A DNA stretch of 64,000 bases from Verticillium longisporum (lineage: Eukaryota > Ascomycota > Sordariomycetes > Glomerellales > Plectosphaerellaceae). The notes under the pieces were generated by a model that was not told the origin of the DNA, searched no databases, and was given only the letters and a program-made list of their open reading frames with translations. The stretch covers positions 1,364,001 through 1,428,000 of the forward strand of contig JAETXT010000007.1 of assembly GCA_019188255.1 (NCBI GenBank), in the 5' to 3' direction. Both the position numbers and the translations under genes were made by a program. Each line of letters begins with the position of its first letter. Positions within the stretch are counted from its first letter, which is position 1. Of this stretch, positions 57,609 to 64,000 are shown piece after piece.

Positions 57609-58444
57609 ATGGGTGCCCTTAAGTACGTCGAGGAGCTTCAGAAGAAGAAGCAGAGCGATGTTATGCTCTTCCTTCTCCGCGTTCGCTGCTGGGAGGTACG
57701 ATGAAACCCGAATACTCTACAAAGCTGTGGACGGGAACAATCTTCTGGCTGGCCTGTCGTAAAGGGAATTAATTTTTCCTCATCGGCGGGCCAGGCATTT
57801 TGGGCGTTCCCGTCTTTGCTATACACTCGTTGAACATTTGCTGAGAGTGCATCAATATAGCTCCGTCAACTGAACGTCATTCACCGCGCCTCGCGCCCCT
57901 CGCGCCCCGACAAGGCCCGCCGCCTCGGATACAAGGCCAAGCAGGGCTATGTCATCTACCGCGTCCGCGTCCGCCGTGGTGGTCGCAAGAAGCCCGCCAA
58001 GAAGGGTGCCACCTTCGGTACGTTACCTCGGATGTCAGGAGATGTTGGGATGGCAGATGGCTAACACACAATGCAGGCAAGCCCACCAACCAGGGTATCA
58101 ACCAGCTGAAGTACCAGCGCTCGCTCAAGTCGACCGCTGAGTCCCGTGTCGGCCGCCGCTGCGCCAACTTGCGCGTCCTCAACTCCTACTGGATCAACCA
58201 GGACTCGACCTACAAGTACTACGAGGTCATCCTCGTCGACCCCCAGCACAAGGCCATCCGCATCGACCCCCGCATCAACTGGATCGTCGCCCCCGTCCAC
58301 AAGCACCGCGAGGAGCGTGGCCTTACCGCCACCGGCAAGAAGTCCCGTGGTCTCAACAAGGGCCACCGCTACAACAAGACCAAGGCTGGCCGCAGAAAGA
58401 CTTGGCTCCGCCACAACACCCTCTCCCTGTGGCGCTACCGGTAA
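57609..58444 (+). CDS. RPL15: 60S ribosomal protein eL15
   Basis: Exons 57609-57695, 57861-58017 and 58077-58444 give 204 codons (203 aa), the standard eL15 length. Introns are 165 and 59 nt; the first lies after codon 29, close to the 5' end, as is common in fungal ribosomal protein genes. The product starts [19 protein letters not shown] and ends [14 protein letters not shown]; the family core [20 protein letters not shown] is intact. It is a component of the large ribosomal subunit that contacts 28S rRNA. Codon choice is strongly C-ending, as in highly expressed genes. Confidence 0.98.
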
Positions 58445-60401
58445 GCTCGCAGCCATGGCTGCTAGCGAAACGGTTGTTCCGGTGGTGGAAAAGGCTGTGT
58501 GCCGGTTCATGAGGATGGCCATGGTGTTTACCGCGCCTGGATGATGGTACTACGACATTGGCTCCTGCTTCTGGCCCTTGATATCATGCGATGGAGTGGC
58601 CCGGCTAGGCCAGGAATTCAGATACTCGGAAAATGAGATCCCATTCTGAGGCGTTTATTGGCTTCGGTTGTTTTAAATCTGTCGTGATGTTGGTGAACGT
58701 GACGGTGGGCTCGCATGTTTATTTGGTCGAGGTTAAGTCTACTCAAATGACGTTGACTGCATGAAAAAGAACAAGCTCGCCGTCAAGGCGCTACTGCTGC
58801 ACTTCATGATCGAGTGGATGCGTCTTGATGGGTGCAGGGTTTTCCAACAATAGCAGTGTACCGCGGCTGTTGAACCACACGTAGCCGATAATAGATCCAT
58901 TTAGAAATTTGCAAGGGTCGAGCCACCTGAAATCTCAAGTGCCGCCTCGAAGCGCCAGCTCTTTAGCGCCCTGAGAAGAGGATCTCATGATCTCGGCAAG
59001 AATATTTCACAGCGAAAGAGCACAGTGTTCATGCATGAGCATGCCCCAAGGCAAGTGCCCGTATGTCATTCACTCTTCGACCCGCGATCTGATCCTGATT
59101 TTTTGTCAAGCGTGATTCTTCGGTCGTCTGTCCCAGGTTGTCGCACAAAGTGAGGCCAGAACAGACAAGGGGGGGGCAAGCCGCTGCACCATGGCATGGC
59201 TGAGCTAAGCTTCGGTTCCCGATGCGGACCACGGGAGTTCTCTGGCACCTCTCCCATCAAATTCCGGGGCCTTATGGTGGACGTGAATTGTGGCATGCTG
59301 TGCTTCCATCATCAGAAGCTCGGAAATATCTGCTGCATGATGTGGTTGAGGTTGGGTTTTTGGCCGGCGGTTGCGGTCGTCGGGCTAGAGCCGGACCTGA
59401 AACGAGACGCATGGAGCTGACATCCAATCACAACCACGCAACCGCTCAATATGAGTCTTCTTTCGACGTCGTCCCACGTATCCCTTGTCAATCCATTTTG
59501 CCCAGAGCTTCAACCTGTCGAAGACGGGCCAGGTACCGATGACTCGATTGGTCGACAGCTCTCCACGCTCTTCTCAGCTTCTCATGGCTTTTGGCCGCAC
59601 CTTGCTGCCTTTGATCATGCGAATAACTTGCTGTCGAGTCGAGATCGGTTCCTCTGCCTCACAGCACGCGCCGACATCGACCATGCCCGGACTCCGAATG
59701 CCTGGGAGTGACTCAAGCGGAAGCATCGAACTTGCGAGCTACCGCTGAAGTGGGCTCTAGAACGCGTCGGACAGGGAGTGCAGCGAGCCTGACCCGGACA
59801 ATACCCCTGAGGCTTCCGGCGACAGTTGTTTCGCGCCGCCAAATTGATTGGACGTGACGTGCTGAAAACAACTTGTTCTTCTTCCTGGTTGTCTCGATTG
59901 CAGAGCCTGGCCCCGAATGAGACTGCGTCCTGAACAATAGGCATGAACTCTATTAAAGGCAGCGACTCCCTTTGTCTCCTCTTGGTGCCTGCCATCACGA
60001 CAATTCCTTCCCACTGCCTTGCAAAGAAAGGTTCTTGGTCTATTCACGACCTGAACAATGCACTGATCTACGACAATCTTTCCTTCGACCTCTATTTCCT
60101 TATTGTACAGCTGACCCATAACCTTCTTTGAGATTGCCATTGGACTGGCTTCCAATCCTCTCTCTACTTTGAATTTCCATAACCTTCACCTTGGCTTCCA
60201 AAACGTTCACTATCATTTCAATCACCATCGACCAACCAAGAACTGCAGTACAGAAAAGTATACTGAAGCATACCATCGCTCCCCAAACCATCTGTTAGGT
60301 GACTCGTCTGTACACTCAATATCGTAAGGTACCTTGACTCCAGCGCTGCATGGCCTGACTAACATGCCAAAGACCCGCTACATCCTACCAGGCCTTCTAA
60401 G
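58445..60401. other. Intergenic, about 2 kb
   Basis: No supported gene. There is a G run at about 59169-59177. A GGTACC element at about 60327-60335 lies some 70 bases before the membrane-protein start. Open frames at 59222-60155 on both strands are short and overlapping. Confidence 0.45.
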
Positions 60402-61222
60402 ATGTTTAATCTTTCCGAGAACTCCCGTCTGCGTGGCTCAGGCCACCTGATCCTCAATGTCTTCCGCGCCTTCAACATTATAGGTCTGCTCGCCGTTGCC
60501 ACCGCGAGTTGGGTCCTCATTGTCATGTCTGGTCTGACGGGCAACTTTTTCTTCTTCGAGGCTGTCTCCCATGCCTTCACCTCTGCCACCGCAGCTCTCC
60601 TAATCTGCTCGGAGCTGAACCTCTTCAAGCGCTACTTTGCCACACGCTGGCCCGTTCTCTCCCCTACCACGGCCTAACCTGGCTCGGCATCGCCATGGTG
60701 GTGATGGGGTGCCACATTCTGGGGAACCTCAACCGTCGTTCTGTCACCTCCAAGAACATGGGCCCCCATCTGTGGCGCCTCGTTCTTGCGGCCGGTATCC
60801 TCTCCATAACTTTCGGCTTCTTCAACATTGTCTCTTCTCTGGTCTTCCGCGACTCAGACAACGGCATCACCGCCCGCAACATCCGCAGCGACGGCGCCAT
60901 CGCGACCTCGTCCACAAAGAACTCCTTCACCGACGCCTATTCTACGCGCTCCAACTCAGTTCGCAACGAAAAGTCCTTTCGTCGACTCACGCAGAAGATC
61001 GCCCCGTGGGCTTCCAGCGGCAAGCTCAAGATCAGCAAGCCCATCCGCGTCGCGGACGATGACGTCGAGGCGAAGGGTCACGACGACCAGCATAGCAACC
61101 CCTATCCTGAGGACAGGTCGAGCCCCATCATGCCCGATGTTGCACGTCCGCCGACAGCGCTGCATCCCATCAACACTCGCTTCACGAGCTATAGCGAGGC
61201 GAGCCACATGAACCGCTTCTAG
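60402..61222 (+). CDS. Conserved fungal four-helix membrane protein (DUF7598-like), with an apparent 1-nt deletion
   Basis: The N-terminal frame from ATG at 60402 contains RAFNIIGLLAVATASWVLIV, GNFFFFEAVSHAF, LLICSELNLFKRYF and RWPVLSP. The second frame continues YHGLTWLGIAMVVMGCHILG, LWRLVLAAGILSITFGFFNI and GITARNIRSDG, then a Ser/charged tail ending EASHMNRF at 61222. Together they make four hydrophobic helices and a cytosolic tail, the layout of a widespread but uncharacterised ascomycete membrane family. Between TCC (60660-60662) and TAC (60665-60667) only two bases remain, where three would keep the frame. Total length is then 274 codons. The missing base lies in a CCCC run, so an assembly error is likely. 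Function unknown. Confidence 0.8.
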
Positions 61223-62536
61223 ACGAATGGCTGGGGGAGAAGGAGGGGACGGGAGGCTAGTGAAACGGCGTTCAGGACATTGGCTTTCTTTGATAGCGTT
61301 GTACTTTTTACAGAATACCCAGAAGGCATGGGGTGTGCTTAATTCCGCTGCTCTTGAGAATAGTAACGTCGATTTAGACTTGAGTCATTCTCTAGATTCC
61401 TGTGTTGAGCTCGATGGTGACTAGTTTCGATGGGTGTCCTACCAAGCCTTTGCAGTTCCCATAATCAAGTGGTGTACAATGCTGAAAAAGGTGGTATTCC
61501 AGTGCTGACGCTTCGGCAGAGAAAAAAAGGTAGGAGGTGCCCTCTGCGTCTCCTGATTTTTAATCTTGTCATACTCCAATAACCAGGTTCGACATCTTTT
61601 GACGCTCGAGACGTACAAGCTTAAATACTGGGCGCCAGCTTGTCAAGCGCTGCATAGCAAAGGCATATATTGCGCCACGAAAGCACGGTGCTTGGATTTT
61701 AGCAAGAAGTATACGCACTGTATGCACGATGTCCATGGCCGCTCACGTGATGTGCGCACGGCAAAGCAAGTCGACAGCAGGGCGGATCAAGTTAGCGTCA
61801 CCTGCTCCATCTGTGTCTGCGACTGATCAGGTAGCTGTCGCTACTCTAACTTCTTGCGACGTCTGCCTCCACTTCCATTCTTTCAACCTCGACAGCTAAC
61901 CCAACAGCATCCTTTCACTTCCACTCGCCTCAAGCACCGACGCGGCTGTAGCTGTAATTGTGCTCGCTGTTGTGTAATAGCGGCGCTCCTATTATTGAGC
62001 CATTGCTTTTCGGCAGGCATCCTACGTCGACTTCCGATCCCGACACGATCTGCCACTCACGCGACCCTTGCTTGCGCCTTCCGACTCGAAGCTCAACAAC
62101 TCCGTCATCTTGACAACCTCTCCGAACAAACAGCCGCAGGGTGATTCCCTGTCGGCATCTTGTTGATCTGTGTGGACTGGTTAGGCTTCTGCGGTGGTGA
62201 TTCGATCAGGAGGATCCGGTTGGACGCAAGAATTGAAGCAAGCAAGCAAGACTCTGCGCCCTGTTCCACGTTCTCGTCCCCAATAAGGCCGCTCGTTACT
62301 GTGCTGCTAGAGGGCGCCATCGCGCGTTCTTTCTCTTCCATACAAAATAGGCTGGAGATCTTCCTTCCTGCCAGTGTTTTCGGTGATCACAGTTTACGTG
62401 TTTTCTGGCTCGCCCAGTGGCAGGATTCGTTGCCAACTGGCCAACGGCCATTTAGCGTATCCTGAGCAAGCAGCGAGTTGCAACATAGCAAGCATCACTT
62501 CTGATTCTTGGAGAGCGTGTTTCCGTGCTCATCGCC
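61223..62536. other. Intergenic; promoter of PCF11
   Basis: About 1.3 kb with scattered short frames and no domains. The CT-rich part at 61850-62100 may be 5' leader. Confidence 0.45.
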
Positions 62537-64000
62537 ATGTCCCACAACGAACAGTCGGGGGCCGACGTGGCGGAGGACTACAAGCAGGCTTTGGAGGATC
62601 TGAACTCAACCAACAGGGCCGACATCAGCACGTTGACGACCATTGCACGAGAGAATACCGAGCACGCCCAGATCATCACAGATATTCTCCAGAGGCATAT
62701 CATTAAAGTAAGCTGCAAGCCATACCTTGCGAAATTGCGCAGACTTTTGCGCTTCAATCGCTGGTACACTTGGCCTTGAACCTACAATGCTGACATGGTC
62801 CGCAGGCACCGGCGCACAAGAAGCTGCCTGCTATATATGTGCTCGATTCAATCGTTAAAAACGTCGGCACACCCTACACTCTATTCTTTGGAGCTCAGCT
62901 TTTCCAGACCTTTATGGAGGCCTATGCTGCTGTGGACGGCCATGTCCGTCGCAAGATGGAGGAGACGCTGCAGACGTGGAAGCAACCTGTGCCTCAGTCG
63001 CTCGACGACAGGCCTGTGTTCCCGCCAGAAGTCACGAAGCCGATTGAGGAATCGTTGAACAAAGCGCGGAATTCAGCTTTGGCTCTCCAGGCGCAAGGTC
63101 GTGGACACCCCGTGGGTAGAGCCCGTGGCGCAGGAATTCATAGGGCAACGCCGACACCACCCGGCATGAGGCCAGGATCGAGCCAGCCCGGATATCCTGG
63201 CCCGCCACCTCATGCACAACAGCAACAGCTCAACGGTAGCCGGCCACCTAGCGTTCAACAACAGCAGGCACCGGCACCCTATCCCGTAAGTCATCCTGTG
63301 AAACAGAATGCCGCACCATTTTTGCTGACCGCTCAACGCGCAGCCACCACAGGCATATGGCGGCCTCCAGCCTACTGCTGGTGCCCCTACACCGTTCCAG
63401 GCGTCGCCGTCGCAGCATCATTCCGTGAACATTGCCGTGTTGAAACATGACATCCAGGAGCTCATCACCGCCTCCACGTTGGAAGCGGCGCAGTATCCGC
63501 ACGATGGGGTTATTAAGGCGAGGCTGCAGGGGTTGCATGATTTACAAAGGTTGCTTCAAACCCAGGACATGCCGCAGGATCATTTGATCCTCATTAAAAA
63601 TCAAGTAACCGATCTCGCTTTAAAAGTGAGGCCACAGTCGGTCCCAAGCTCTGCCCCTATTGCTGCTGCTACGCCCGTATCATACCACCCACCGCCGCCT
63701 GCACCCGTGGCGCATATAGCGCCGCAGCCAGCCTCAGTCACACTTGATTCTCTGCTTGGCCAGGGCGCGCTGGCGAGTCTCTTGGCTCGACAGTCTGCGA
63801 CGCCGCAGGCGCAAACGCCGGCGCCAGCTCCGCCGCCTTACGCCGGCATGCCGATTCGATCGCCTCAGCCGCCCGTGGCCGTGCCGTCACGACAGCCTAG
63901 CGCGGCACCGACCCCGGATCCGATGGCGTTGCTCGCCGGTCTGCGCATGGCCGGTCTCCTGGGCGGCACGCCTACGACTACACCGCCGGTACCGACACCA
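62537..64000 (+). CDS. PCF11: PCF11-like cleavage/polyadenylation factor (CID domain), truncated by the window end
   Basis: Exons 62537-62707, 62806-63285 and 63344 to beyond 64000 are in phase (57 + 160 + 219 codons so far). Introns are 98 and 58 nt. The CTD-interaction domain occupies about residues 8-140: DYKQALEDLNSTNRADISTL, NTEHAQIITDILQRHIIKAP, KKLPAIYVLDSIVKNVGTPY and FFGAQLFQTFMEAY. These are the hallmarks of Pcf11, which binds the phosphorylated RNA polymerase II tail and couples cleavage to termination. A Pro/Gln-rich linker and a helical region (VNIAVLKHDIQELITASTLE, about residue 245 onward) follow. The C-terminal zinc fingers lie outside the window. The first ATG in the frame is at 62537. 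Confidence 0.9.

Overview
The window is nuclear DNA of a filamentous ascomycete. Short GT-AG introns (about 46-130 bases) have fungal branch sites such as CTGAC and CTAAC. The gene set is typical of Pezizomycotina: a VeA velvet regulator, a PREG-type cyclin, a Fig1-like membrane protein, a fungal CorA-like protein, an Mga2-type tethered factor and an HSP30 opsin-like protein. Gene content and protein style suggest Sordariomycetes, perhaps Hypocreales. That placement is inference, not a measured phylogeny.

Left part (1-18.8 kb, gene dense): CorA-like protein, 5' end unresolved (+); Fig1-like four-TM protein (-); aldo/keto reductase broken by a 13-bp tandem duplication (+); FAT1-type fatty-acid transporter/very-long-chain acyl-CoA synthetase with an apparent 2-nt insertion (-); GPI transamidase subunit PIG-S/GPI17 (+); alpha/beta hydrolase with an apparent 1-nt insertion (+); a 227-bp heptanucleotide array; and a patatin-domain lipase of the Tgl3/4/5 class (+).

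Middle (18.8-47.3 kb, gene sparse): a 6-kb non-coding stretch leads into an Mga2/Spt23-type membrane-tethered transcription factor (+). It is followed by a disordered unknown protein (-) and the VeA gene (-). About 11.7 kb then hold no intact gene. Inside that stretch lies a decayed gene interrupted by a clean 205-bp solo LTR with a GCGAA target duplication.

Right part (47.3-64 kb): HSP30/YRO2-like opsin-related protein (+); GID5/VID28 armadillo subunit of the GID ubiquitin ligase, carrying a displaced 40-nt copy of its own exon-intron junction and a frameshift (-); an intron-containing tRNA-Lys(UUU) (+); PREG/Pho80-like cyclin (+); an unidentified small gene (+); ribosomal protein eL15 (+); a conserved fungal membrane protein with a 1-nt deletion (+); and the 5' part of PCF11, running off the window (+).

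Themes. Several genes bear on growth and development or nutrient sensing (VeA, PREG, Mga2, GID5, Fig1). Several act in lipid or membrane biology (FAT1, Tgl-like lipase, PIG-S, and Mga2 as a likely fatty-acid desaturase regulator). This is a normal chromosomal mix; I see no biosynthetic gene cluster and no defence or mobile system beyond the solo LTR. The most striking feature is the number of small lesions in otherwise well-conserved genes. Those in C-rich runs may be assembly errors, whereas the 13-bp and 40-nt duplications look like template-switch or slippage events.
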